This document shows positions 1-5,907 of a stretch of 7,217 nt of DNA, in pieces; the stretch's first letter is position 1, and every line of letters starts with the position of its first letter. A program made the position numbers and the translations under genes. This stretch comes from Bacteroidota bacterium (GTDB taxonomy: Bacteria > Bacteroidota > Bacteroidia > Flavobacteriales > Flavobacteriaceae): positions 1 through 7,217 of the forward strand of contig JADFSQ010000100.1 in the NCBI GenBank assembly GCA_022560715.1. The letters run 5' to 3'. The notes under the pieces are model-generated. The model had not been told where the DNA came from. It saw nothing but the letters and a program-made list of their open reading frames with translations, and ran no database searches.

Positions 1-2
1 GT

Positions 3-236
3 AAAAATTCCAGCGCAATGTTGTTTGTTGGGGCAAAAGTATCTCAATATGCTTTGTTACCACAAGGACAAGTTGAAGCTGCCGATCGTGTGTTGAATAT
101 GGTAGCACAAATGGATTTAGAAGGTTTTGGAAACTGTACGAATACAGGAGCTTGCGAAATTGAATGCCCTAAAGGAATTTCTTTAGACACCATTGCTAGA
201 ATGAATCGGGAATTGATGAAAGCGAACTTTAAATAA
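3..236 (+). CDS. sdhB: Succinate dehydrogenase/fumarate reductase iron-sulfur subunit, C-terminal part (5' end outside window)
   Basis: This is the last 77 codons of the iron-sulfur subunit of succinate dehydrogenase (complex II), which passes electrons from the flavoprotein SdhA to menaquinone at the inner membrane. The frame is open from the window edge (reading K-N-S-S-A before the first Met at 18), so that Met is internal and the gene starts upstream of the window. The diagnostic motif is [12 protein letters not shown], the C-x5-C-x3-C-P signature of the C-terminal helical domain. By family analogy the first two Cys bind the 3Fe-4S cluster and the last helps bind the 4Fe-4S cluster. The segment [12 protein letters not shown] is typical of the Bacteroidota form. 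sdhC and sdhA would be expected upstream but cannot be seen. The next gene starts 30 bases downstream on the same strand and no terminator is visible between them. Confidence 0.95.
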   Translation, partial: KNSSAMLFVGAKVSQYALLPQGQVEAADRVLNMVAQMDLEGFGNCTNTGACEIECPKGISLDTIARMNRELMKANFK

Positions 237-266
237 TTTATAAACCTACAGTCCCAAATATAACTT

Positions 267-1202
267 ATGAACTATAAAATAATAACCCTTGGAATACTAT
301 TTTTTCTGTTAAGTATTCCATGTAATGCACAAACAGTTCCGCAAAAATCTTCAGAAAACCAAGCATATTTTGACGAAGACCAATTACTCCAACATATAAA
401 AATATTGTCTTCGGATGAATTTGAAGGCAGACGAACTGGAACACGAGGTTCAACAAAAGCACGAGAATATATTATTAATCAATTTCAGAAATTAAAAGTA
501 TTCCCTCTTGGCAAAACCTTCGAACAGGATTTTACTTTTACAAGCGGAGGTAAAATGTATAATGGTGTAAATGTTTTAGGATTTGTAAAAGGAACAGATT
601 TTCCTTATAAATATATTGTGATTAGTGCCCATTACGATCACGAAGGAATTCAAAATGGCGAGATATACAATGGTGCAGACGATGATGCGTCTGGAGTAAG
701 TGCATTATTTGCTTTTGCAGAGTATTTTAAAAATAATCCGCCTAAACATTCTGTGATTTTGGCGGCTTTTGATAGTGAAGAGTTAGGCTTGAAGGGTTCT
801 AAATATTTTGTAAATAATTCCATTGTTCCTTTATATTATATTCAAGTTAACTTAAATATGGATATGATTAGTCGAAGCGACAAAAACGAATTATTTGCTG
901 TCGGTACATGTTATAATGCTACGTTGAAAAATTTGATTTTGAATTTTAATCAGTCAGAGAAACTAAGCCTTTTAACAGGGCATGATGGCAAAGATGGAAA
1001 GGAGAACTGGACTAACTCTTCCGATCATGGCTCTTTTCATAAAAAGAAAATTCCTTTTCTATATTTTGGTGTAGAAGATCATAAAGATTATCATAGGCCT
1101 ACAGATGATTATGAAAACATTCACCCGGAATTTTTTATAGAAGCGGTAAATGTTATTATTTCTGTTTTTAGAAAGTTGGATGTCATTCAATTAAAAAAAT
1201 AG
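267..1202 (+). CDS. Secreted M28-family zinc peptidase (aminopeptidase-like)
   Basis: A 311-residue protein that probably removes amino acids from peptides outside the cytoplasm. Residues 1-21 are a Sec signal peptide: short basic start MNYK, hydrophobic core IITLGILFFLLSIP, likely cleavage after C-N-A. There is no lipobox. The full set of M28 di-zinc residues is present: His122 in AHYDH, Asp139 in GADDDASG, the Glu171-Glu172 pair in DSEELG (catalytic base plus zinc ligand), Asp199 in NMDM, and His276 in DYHRPTDD. The conserved S-D-H-G-S-F stretch lies at 252-257. The protein is just the catalytic domain with a short N-terminal segment and has no PA domain or C-terminal sorting domain. It should therefore be an active periplasmic or exported enzyme. 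Substrate preference cannot be told from the sequence. The start is clear because the signal peptide begins directly at this ATG. It lies 30 bases after sdhB and 68 bases before the aminotransferase gene; a functional link to either is not evident. Confidence 0.92.
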   Translation: MNYKIITLGILFFLLSIPCNAQTVPQKSSENQAYFDEDQLLQHIKILSSDEFEGRRTGTRGSTKAREYIINQFQKLKVFPLGKTFEQDFTFTSGGKMYNGVNVLGFVKGTDFPYKYIVISAHYDHEGIQNGEIYNGADDDASGVSALFAFAEYFKNNPPKHSVILAAFDSEELGLKGSKYFVNNSIVPLYYIQVNLNMDMISRSDKNELFAVGTCYNATLKNLILNFNQSEKLSLLTGHDGKDGKENWTNSSDHGSFHKKKIPFLYFGVEDHKDYHRPTDDYENIHPEFFIEAVNVIISVFRKLDVIQLKK

Positions 1203-1270
1203 CATCTCGAAAAAACAATAAAAACTGTGAGCGTTGAGTTATATCGAACTCAGGTTTATAAAAAGATATT
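1203..1270 (+). other. Gap between peptidase and aminotransferase genes with a small hairpin
   Basis: This 68-base spacer contains an inverted repeat, TGAGTT at 1235-1240 and AACTCA at 1247-1252, with a six-base loop; a U·G pair (1234/1253) can extend it to seven pairs. No run of T follows directly, so it is not a classical intrinsic terminator. No TAnnTTTG promoter box was found before the ATG at 1271. The hairpin could be a weak terminator or processing site, or part of a dispersed intergenic repeat. Its role is unknown. Confidence 0.4.
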
Positions 1271-2413
1271 ATGAATATTTCATCCAAACTTCCAAATGTA
1301 AAAATCACCATATTTACGTTAATGGGAGAATTAGCCCATAAGCATAATGCAATTAATTTATCTCAAGGGTTTCCAAATTTTAAGAGTGACAAAAAATTAA
1401 TTGACTTAGTTAGTAAAGCCATGAATTCTGGCTATAACCAATATGCTCCTATGCCCGGAATTTTAGAACTTCGAGTCGCCATATCAAAAAAGTTTGAATT
1501 ACTTTACAACACAAGTTATCATCCCGAAACAGAAATTACTGTAACAGCCGGAGCCACACAAGCCATTTACACAATTATTTCAGCATTTATTAGAGAGAAT
1601 GATGAGGTTATTATTTTTCGTCCGGCTTACGATTGTTATCTACCAGCTATTGAACTCAATGGTGGAAAAACAATTTCGATGCAATTAAAAGCACCAATTT
1701 ATAAAGTGGATTGGGAAGAAGTAAAACAAAAAATTAATGATAATACCAAAATGATTATCATTAACACGCCTCAAAATCCAAGTGGTACTATTTTCTCTGA
1801 AGCTGATATGTTGCAACTTCAACAATTAACTAAAGACACAAACATCGTTGTATTAAGTGATGAGGTTTACGAACATATTATTTTTGATGGCGAAAAGCAT
1901 CAAAGCGTTTGCTTGTTTTCTGATTTAAAATCACGAAGCTTTTTAACAGCTTCTTTTGGTAAGACCTTTCATAACACAGGATGGAAAATGGGTTATTGCT
2001 GTGCTTCAAAAGAACTGATGGACGAGTTTAAAAAAGTGCATCAGTTTAATGTGTTTTGTGTAAATCATCCTATTCAAAAAGCACTATCTGAATATTTACA
2101 AGAACCAAATCATTATTTGGAATTATCCGAATTTTATCAAGAGAAAAGAGATTTGTTTTTAAACTTGATTAAAGATTCCAGATTCAAATTTACAGCTTCA
2201 AAAGGCACGTATTTTCAAGGATTGGATTATTCAGAAATTACTTTAGAAAATGATTTAGATTTCGCAAAGCGATTAACAATTGAACAAGGGATTGCTTCAA
2301 TACCAATATCGGTATTTAACGAGAATAATTTAGATAATAAAATGCTTCGCTTTTGTTTTGCCAAAACAGATGATACTTTAAAAAAAGCTGCTGAAATATT
2401 AAACAAGATTTAA
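1271..2413 (+). CDS. ybdL: PLP-dependent methionine/glutamine aminotransferase (YbdL / kynurenine aminotransferase-like, class I)
   Basis: A 380-residue fold-type I aminotransferase that closely follows Escherichia coli YbdL over its whole length. The N-terminus SKLPNVKITIFTLM is followed by INLSQGFPNF, then the NQYAPMPG segment (56-63) and VTAGATQAIY (91-100). Cofactor residues are visible: Asn169 in NTPQNPSG, Asp197 and Tyr200 in SDEVYEH, the Schiff-base lysine Lys231 in SFGKTFHNTGWKMGY, and Arg360 in MLRFCFAK for the substrate carboxylate. The family transaminates methionine, glutamine and aromatic amino acids, and some members have cysteine-S-conjugate beta-lyase activity. The omega-amidase gene begins 13 bases after its stop, so the pair is almost certainly co-transcribed. 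This suggests use of glutamine as donor, with 2-oxoglutaramate as product, for example in re-amination of 2-oxo-4-methylthiobutyrate in methionine salvage. The family call is firm; the physiological substrate is inferred. Cytoplasmic. Confidence 0.94.
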   Translation: MNISSKLPNVKITIFTLMGELAHKHNAINLSQGFPNFKSDKKLIDLVSKAMNSGYNQYAPMPGILELRVAISKKFELLYNTSYHPETEITVTAGATQAIYTIISAFIRENDEVIIFRPAYDCYLPAIELNGGKTISMQLKAPIYKVDWEEVKQKINDNTKMIIINTPQNPSGTIFSEADMLQLQQLTKDTNIVVLSDEVYEHIIFDGEKHQSVCLFSDLKSRSFLTASFGKTFHNTGWKMGYCCASKELMDEFKKVHQFNVFCVNHPIQKALSEYLQEPNHYLELSEFYQEKRDLFLNLIKDSRFKFTASKGTYFQGLDYSEITLENDLDFAKRLTIEQGIASIPISVFNENNLDNKMLRFCFAKTDDTLKKAAEILNKI

Positions 2414-2426
2414 TTACTTTTATAAA

Positions 2427-3206
2427 ATGCAAGATGAATTGAAAATAGCAATTATTCAAGCTGATTTGGTTTGGGAAAATCCATTAAAGAACAGATATCC
2501 TTTTTTAGTAAAAATTGAAGCACTTCCTGAAGATATTGATTTGATTATTCTTCCAGAAATGTTTACTACCGGGTTTACAATGAATGCCGAAGCGGTTGCC
2601 GAAACCATGGAAGGAGATACTTTGAAATGGATGCAATATCTCGCTGTTAAAAAACAAGCTGCAATTGTAGGAAGTATTATTATTAAAGAAAACAACAACT
2701 TTTATAACCGATTGTTTTTTGTGCATCCTTCAAGAGAAATTGAATATTATGACAAACGTCACACCTTTACTCTTGTAGGAGAGCATAAAGTATTTGCTTC
2801 AGGAACTAAAAAACTGATTGTAAATTATAAAGGATGGAAAATTTGTCCTTTAATTTGTTACGATTTACGCTTTCCTGTTTGGTCAAGAAATGTGGAAAAT
2901 TACGATATGTTAATTTATGTTGCCAATTGGCCAAAACCAAGAATTGAAGCTTGGGACGCTTTACTTAAAGCAAGAGCTATAGAAAATATGAGTTATTGTA
3001 TTGGTGTAAATAGAGTAGGAAAGGACGAAAATAATAACGAATATCCTGGACATTCTGTAGTATATGATGCTTTAGGAAAACAGCTATCCAATTTTAAAGA
3101 AGACGAAGAAATGATAGAAATTACAACTTTGTCTAAACCACATTTAACAACTATTAAAGAAAAATTAAAATTTTTAGACGATAGAGACCGTTTTATTATT
3201 CCTTAA
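2427..3206 (+). CDS. yafV: Omega-amidase, nitrilase superfamily (YafV / Nit2-like)
   Basis: A 259-residue carbon-nitrogen hydrolase, the usual length for a single-domain omega-amidase. The catalytic triad is Glu44 in LPEMF, Lys110 in YDKRHTF and Cys144 in LICYDLRFPVW; the second conserved glutamate is Glu119 in VGEHKVF. The RHTF, EH and CYDLRFP combination is typical of YafV/Nit2 enzymes, which hydrolyse 2-oxoglutaramate and 2-oxosuccinamate to the dicarboxylate plus ammonia. It sits 13 bases behind the YbdL-type transaminase, whose glutamine-dependent reaction would make 2-oxoglutaramate, so it probably pulls that reversible reaction forward and removes a dead-end product. No signal peptide is present, so it is cytoplasmic. 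Its TAA stop (3204-3206) is part of the TTAA at the left edge of the inverted-repeat segment that follows. Exact substrate is inferred from family and context. Confidence 0.93.
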   Translation: MQDELKIAIIQADLVWENPLKNRYPFLVKIEALPEDIDLIILPEMFTTGFTMNAEAVAETMEGDTLKWMQYLAVKKQAAIVGSIIIKENNNFYNRLFFVHPSREIEYYDKRHTFTLVGEHKVFASGTKKLIVNYKGWKICPLICYDLRFPVWSRNVENYDMLIYVANWPKPRIEAWDALLKARAIENMSYCIGVNRVGKDENNNEYPGHSVVYDALGKQLSNFKEDEEMIEITTLSKPHLTTIKEKLKFLDDRDRFIIP

Positions 3207-3223
3207 GGACACCTCTAATAATT
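3203..3223 (+). repeat. Left arm of the long inverted repeat
   Basis: This arm is complementary to 3453-3473 at 20 of 21 positions and begins with TTAAGGACACC. It overlaps the stop codon of the omega-amidase gene, whose TAA is 3204-3206. Confidence 0.85.
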
Positions 3224-3237
3224 TATTCACATCAAAA

Positions 3238-3330
3238 TTTTCATAGCTTTTTTTAGACGACACAAAGTTTTTGAAGCACTATCGAGATAATGTAATAAAA
3301 TTTTGTAAAGTATAAGAAAAGTTATGAAAA
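3238..3330 (+). other. 93-base imperfect hairpin, best paired as plus-strand RNA
   Basis: Bases 3238-3255 pair with 3313-3330 without a break: 16 Watson-Crick pairs plus G3246·U3322 and U3252·G3316. After an asymmetric-looking 6-by-6 junction (two of its positions can pair), 3262-3271 pairs with 3297-3306, including G3267·U3301. The loop is about 25 bases and holds a small TAT/ATA stem. All three non-Watson-Crick positions are wobble pairs in plus-strand RNA but A·C mismatches in minus-strand RNA. The hairpin lies 31 bases after the amidase stop, so it would sit in that operon's 3' untranslated region. It could be an mRNA-stabilising structure, an sRNA, or just the palindromic core of the proposed mobile element. 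Confidence 0.55.
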
Positions 3331-3364
3331 CCCTTCGGGAATAAAAATAAAGAACAATCTACTT

Positions 3365-3412
3365 GTAATTTTTTTGTTGAAATAGCTTCGGCTATTCCAA
3401 AAAAGAATTTAC
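3365..3412. terminator. Probable bidirectional terminator hairpin with C(UUCG)G loop
   Basis: The core is AATAGC-TTCG-GCTATT (3381-3396), a perfect six-pair stem closed by the extra-stable C(UUCG)G tetraloop in plus-strand RNA. The stem extends outward to 3365 and 3412 with three mismatches (3380/3397, 3376/3401, 3369/3408) and one U·G pair. T-rich sequence follows on both strands: 3426-3442 in the plus direction and the complement of 3340-3352 in the minus direction. It lies between two convergent genes, where a shared terminator is expected. It is not a textbook terminator because the T-rich tracts start 12 or more bases beyond the stem and not at its foot. Confidence 0.5.
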
Positions 3413-3420
3413 TTCGCATT

Positions 3421-5073
3421 TTAGTCTTTATTTTTGTTTTTTGAAAGAAACGAATTAATAGAGGTGTCCTTAAACACTGATGTTTCTATAATATCCCATC
3501 CTGCTCTTACTGGGTCTATTTCAAAATGACTTACGCGTTCTGGCTGCCTTTTTAAAAGGTAATTCCCAGAATCGTATTTTTCATTTTCATTTTCATCAAA
3601 TATAACGCGAACAGAATACTCACTAGGATTTATATTTATAAAATCTAATACTTCTGGTTTAGCAGTGTATTGTTCTTCTTTTACTTCGCCATTCTTGTTT
3701 ATTAACTGTACAATTAAAGGATAGGTAGCATTTTGCAAAATCAATCTAACATTACCATAATCGGAGTATAGTTTTGTGTTTAACGAATAATTTAATGTGT
3801 CGTTTTTATTTCCGAAAAAATCAATAAACGTTTCAGGTAGCATTTGTATGCTGAATCTTTCTTGTTCTTTCTTGGCAAAGAAAAAGGTATATCTATTGTT
3901 AAATTCGTCAAAAGATGTTGTAAAATCTACTTTTAATGAGTCTTTATCGAGAATAGTTATTTTTACTTCGTCAATTGAAGTTAACGGAATATTGGCTTCA
4001 ATCTCAAAATTTTTATTAAATGAAAGCGTTCTGTTATGAATAGATTTTATAATTAGAGAATCTTTTTCAAGCGCTCTTAACTTAACAGTTAGAGTATCTG
4101 CATAGGATGTGTTGCTAACTATAAACAATAACGAATCGGTTTCAAATTTTGGCTTGTACCAATACAATAACGAATCTGCTTTTTGGTCTTTTGTTATTTT
4201 ACTTTTATAATCGTTAGGTTTTTCAGACAGTAGATTAATCTTCATATTTTTGAAATCGCCTTCATATCCAAAAGCTATTTTATTTCCGGAAATTAGTTTA
4301 GGTCGCGTTGCTTTAAAATCTATATCTTCGTTAAATAGCTTTATAGTGTAAACAGTTGAAGTATCAGTAGAAACGGTTATAAAATCTTTTAGAAATCCTA
4401 TTTTATCTGTTTTTTGCTGAAATGTATAATTGTTATTTTCTTCTTTTAGAGCAATCATTAAATAGTTTCCAGCCTTTAAATTTTCCAGCTTAAAAGTCGT
4501 TGTACTATCTAATGTATTCGTAATATATTTTGGTTTTTGTTTGTAAATTATAGAATCCGTAAATGTAGAATCTATTTCATACAATAATACTGAAACAAAC
4601 TCGTCAGGTTTTCGGTTTACAGCATCAACTATTTTTCCTTTTACACTTAAAGAATCAATATAATCGCCAGTCGAAAATACATATCTGTAAAATGGATAAG
4701 GATTTCCTTCATTGTTATCTACAATGCTTTCCCCAAAATTAAAGGCATAGGTTGTATTTAGTTGTAGCGTGTCAAAAATTTTAATTGTAATGTATTTACT
4801 TGCCGAACCCAAAGGTGTAATTTCAGGTTCCGGATTCATTGGAGGAGAAATAATGAGTTGTTTTTGTAAGTCTTTAATTTTAATATACTCGTCAAAATAT
4901 ATTTTTATTTCCTTTGCATTGAAATTAACCGAATAATTTTCAGGAATAGATTTTAAAATTACAGGAGGCGTAATGTCTTTTTCGCCTCCAGATGGTGTGC
5001 CACGATTTGCACAATTAACCAAAACGAAACTTACAACAACGATAAAAATTAAATTTGAAAGACTCTTAGGCAT
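3421..5073 (-). CDS. Ig-like (Big_5) domain lipoprotein of unknown function
   Basis: A 550-residue envelope protein from the ATG at 5073. Residues 1-20 are a lipoprotein signal (MPKSLSNLIFIVVVSFVLVN) with lipobox L-V-N-C and lipidated Cys21, then the flexible stretch NRGTPSGGEKD. Residues about 30-138 resemble the bacterial Ig-like Big_5 domain (TPPVILKSIPEN, then IKIYFDEYIKI, LNTTYAFNFGESIVDNNEGN, FSTGD). The rest looks all-beta, starting with VKGKIVDA, a CNA-B/carboxypeptidase-regulatory-like segment. Near the end, FDENENEKYDSGNY resembles a calcium-binding loop, followed by VRAGWDIIETSVF, where I believe relatives usually stop. The final 15 residues (DTSINSFLSKNKNKD) are encoded by the inverted-repeat segment. 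An upstream GTG at 5094 would add seven residues, but it overlaps a TATATTTG promoter box, so the ATG is preferred. The acidic second residues after Cys seen in surface export signals are absent. Function unknown. Confidence 0.85.
   Translation of the reverse strand: MPKSLSNLIFIVVVSFVLVNCANRGTPSGGEKDITPPVILKSIPENYSVNFNAKEIKIYFDEYIKIKDLQKQLIISPPMNPEPEITPLGSASKYITIKIFDTLQLNTTYAFNFGESIVDNNEGNPYPFYRYVFSTGDYIDSLSVKGKIVDAVNRKPDEFVSVLLYEIDSTFTDSIIYKQKPKYITNTLDSTTTFKLENLKAGNYLMIALKEENNNYTFQQKTDKIGFLKDFITVSTDTSTVYTIKLFNEDIDFKATRPKLISGNKIAFGYEGDFKNMKINLLSEKPNDYKSKITKDQKADSLLYWYKPKFETDSLLFIVSNTSYADTLTVKLRALEKDSLIIKSIHNRTLSFNKNFEIEANIPLTSIDEVKITILDKDSLKVDFTTSFDEFNNRYTFFFAKKEQERFSIQMLPETFIDFFGNKNDTLNYSLNTKLYSDYGNVRLILQNATYPLIVQLINKNGEVKEEQYTAKPEVLDFININPSEYSVRVIFDENENEKYDSGNYLLKRQPERVSHFEIDPVRAGWDIIETSVFKDTSINSFLSKNKNKD
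3453..3473 (-). repeat. Right arm of the long inverted repeat, inside the lipoprotein gene
   Basis: This arm is complementary to 3203-3223 with one mismatch and ends with GGTGTCCTTAA. Read on the minus strand it encodes the K-D-T-S-I-N part of the lipoprotein tail, so this copy lies within coding sequence. Confidence 0.85.
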
Positions 5074-5093
5074 TTTCTTATTAAGATTTTTCA

Positions 5094-5101
5094 CAAATAT
5101 A
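5094..5101 (-). promoter_or_regulatory. Bacteroidota -7 promoter box for the lipoprotein gene
   Basis: On the minus strand this reads TATATTTG, a full match to the TAnnTTTG -7 consensus. The expected -33 TTTG is only TTTT at about 5119-5122, with a 17-base spacer. Transcription would begin near 5088-5090, about 15 bases before the ATG at 5073 and downstream of the alternative GTG at 5094, which this box overlaps. The box therefore also decides the start codon. Confidence 0.5.
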
Positions 5102-5139
5102 GGTAATTTTGTATGCTAAAAAGTATAACGAAAAAGGGT

Positions 5140-5832
5140 TTAAGCAATTGCCATTGTAGCAACACTTATTTTAATATTCTTTGCCTTATTTAATATATTA
5201 GAACAAGCTTCAATAGTAGCTCCTGATGTAATAATATCATCAACTAACAGAATATGTTTGCCTTCAATAAGGTTAGTATTGATTACGGAAAAAATTTCAT
5301 TAGCATCGTTCCATCGTGCTATTCGTTTTTTAAACACTTGGGTTTTAGTTGCAGTTGTTTTAATTAATACATCATCGATATATTTTGCATTTAAGGCTTT
5401 AGCAATTTCTATTCCAAATTTCGCAACCTGATTAAAACCTCTTTTCCGTAGTTTATTTTTATGTAGTGGCACAGGAATTACGACATCTATATTAGTATAT
5501 GCTTCAAGGTCTTTAAGTTCATTTCCTAACCATTCGCCCAAAATTTTACCTATAGTTTCATGTCCTCTATATTTCAAATTATGAATTAATTGCTGTACAA
5601 TCCCTTTCTTTTCAAATCTTAAAAGTGCTGTGGCATGTTCTATTTTAACACGTCCATAAAACACTTTTTCTACTGTATTATTATTTTCAAAATGATAATT
5701 GGTAACAGGCAGATTGTGTCTGCAAGTCGTACAAATATGGAGTTCATTATCAGTCAATAAATGACTACAAGCATAGCATACTTTCGGAAAGAATAAATTA
5801 AGGATTGAGTTAAACATATAGGTTAAAAACAT
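5140..5832 (-). CDS. comF: ComF-family protein (zinc finger plus phosphoribosyltransferase-like domain)
   Basis: A 230-residue ComF/GntX-family protein of normal length. An N-terminal four-cysteine zinc finger is visible: Cys19-x2-Cys22 and Cys34-x2-Cys37 (KVCYACSHLL and HICTTCRHNL). The middle holds the family blocks LIHNLKYRGH (82-91) and VVIPVPLHKNKLRKRGFNQ (117-135). The C-terminus carries the PRPP-binding loop HILLVDDIITSGAT (193-206) of type I phosphoribosyltransferases. The family is needed for natural transformation in several bacteria, acting in the cytoplasm on incoming single-stranded DNA, but the biochemical role is not settled and the gene is also present in species not known to be competent. 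An in-frame Met6 (5815-5817) is an alternative start. The lipoprotein gene begins 66 bases downstream on the same strand and has its own promoter box. Confidence 0.93.
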   Translation of the reverse strand: MFLTYMFNSILNLFFPKVCYACSHLLTDNELHICTTCRHNLPVTNYHFENNNTVEKVFYGRVKIEHATALLRFEKKGIVQQLIHNLKYRGHETIGKILGEWLGNELKDLEAYTNIDVVIPVPLHKNKLRKRGFNQVAKFGIEIAKALNAKYIDDVLIKTTATKTQVFKKRIARWNDANEIFSVINTNLIEGKHILLVDDIITSGATIEACSNILNKAKNIKISVATMAIA

Positions 5833-5849
5833 TTAAAGTACTAAAAAAA

Positions 5850-5857
5850 GAAATATA
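5850..5857 (-). promoter_or_regulatory. Possible -7 box for comF
   Basis: The minus strand reads TATATTTC, one base off TAnnTTTG, 17 bases before the comF ATG at 5832. No convincing -33 TTTG was found at the expected distance. It lies in the 75-base divergent region between comF and glyS. Confidence 0.3.
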
Positions 5858-5895
5858 GTTCTAAAAAAACATGCTTATAGTTTCAATGGGTTTTA

Positions 5896-5903
5896 TACTT
5901 TTG
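5896..5903 (+). promoter_or_regulatory. Possible -7 box for glyS, very close to its ATG
   Basis: The sequence TACTTTTG matches TAnnTTTG exactly. Only four bases (TATC) separate it from the ATG at 5908, so transcription from it would begin at or next to the start codon. No clear -33 TTTG is present about 19 bases upstream, which keeps confidence moderate. Confidence 0.4.
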
Positions 5904-5907
5904 TATC

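Larger units (their letters stand above)
3203..3473. mobile_element. Candidate MITE-like element: 21-base inverted repeat, TTAA at both ends, highly self-complementary interior
   Basis: Bases 3203-3223 are the reverse complement of 3453-3473 with one mismatch (3218/3458); the outer 15 positions match perfectly. The ends read TTAA-GGACACCTCTA and TAGAGGTGTCC-TTAA, which suggests a 263-base element (3207-3469) flanked by a TTAA target duplication. It carries no gene of its own, as expected of a non-autonomous element. Joining the flanks with a single TTAA gives a sensible empty site: the amidase stop is unchanged and the minus-strand gene meets TAA TAA one residue after F-K. Inside are a 93-base hairpin (3238-3330), a stem pairing about 3338-3353 with 3425-3440, and a 48-base hairpin (3365-3412). 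The alternative is a conserved structured 3'-UTR or terminator complex that never moved. No transposase and no second copy lies in the window, so mobility is inferred. Confidence 0.5.

Noticed and set aside
265..462. 65-codon minus-strand frame opposite the start of the peptidase gene
   Set aside because: It is antisense to the signal peptide and early mature part of the M28 peptidase; its hydrophobic look comes from complementing AT-rich codons.
2456..2726. Two minus-strand reading frames of 73 and 80 codons inside the omega-amidase gene
   Set aside because: They are antisense to a gene with an intact catalytic triad, and the translations look like random shadow sequence.
3207..3420. Short hidden gene between the convergent genes
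   Set aside because: No frame of useful length with a plausible start is present on either strand; the sequence is dominated by inverted repeats.
3580..3600. Tandem TTTTCA hexamer repeat (three copies)
   Set aside because: It lies within coding sequence for the D-E-N-E-N-E-K loop of the lipoprotein; codon-level repetition of an acidic calcium-loop-like motif explains it.
3797..4039. 80-codon plus-strand reading frame inside the lipoprotein gene
   Set aside because: It is antisense to a clear lipoprotein coding region and has no recognisable domain or promoter box.
5833..5907. T-box or other riboswitch before glyS
   Set aside because: The divergent gap is only 75 bases and shows no long leader or anti-terminator; the candidate -7 box is next to the ATG.
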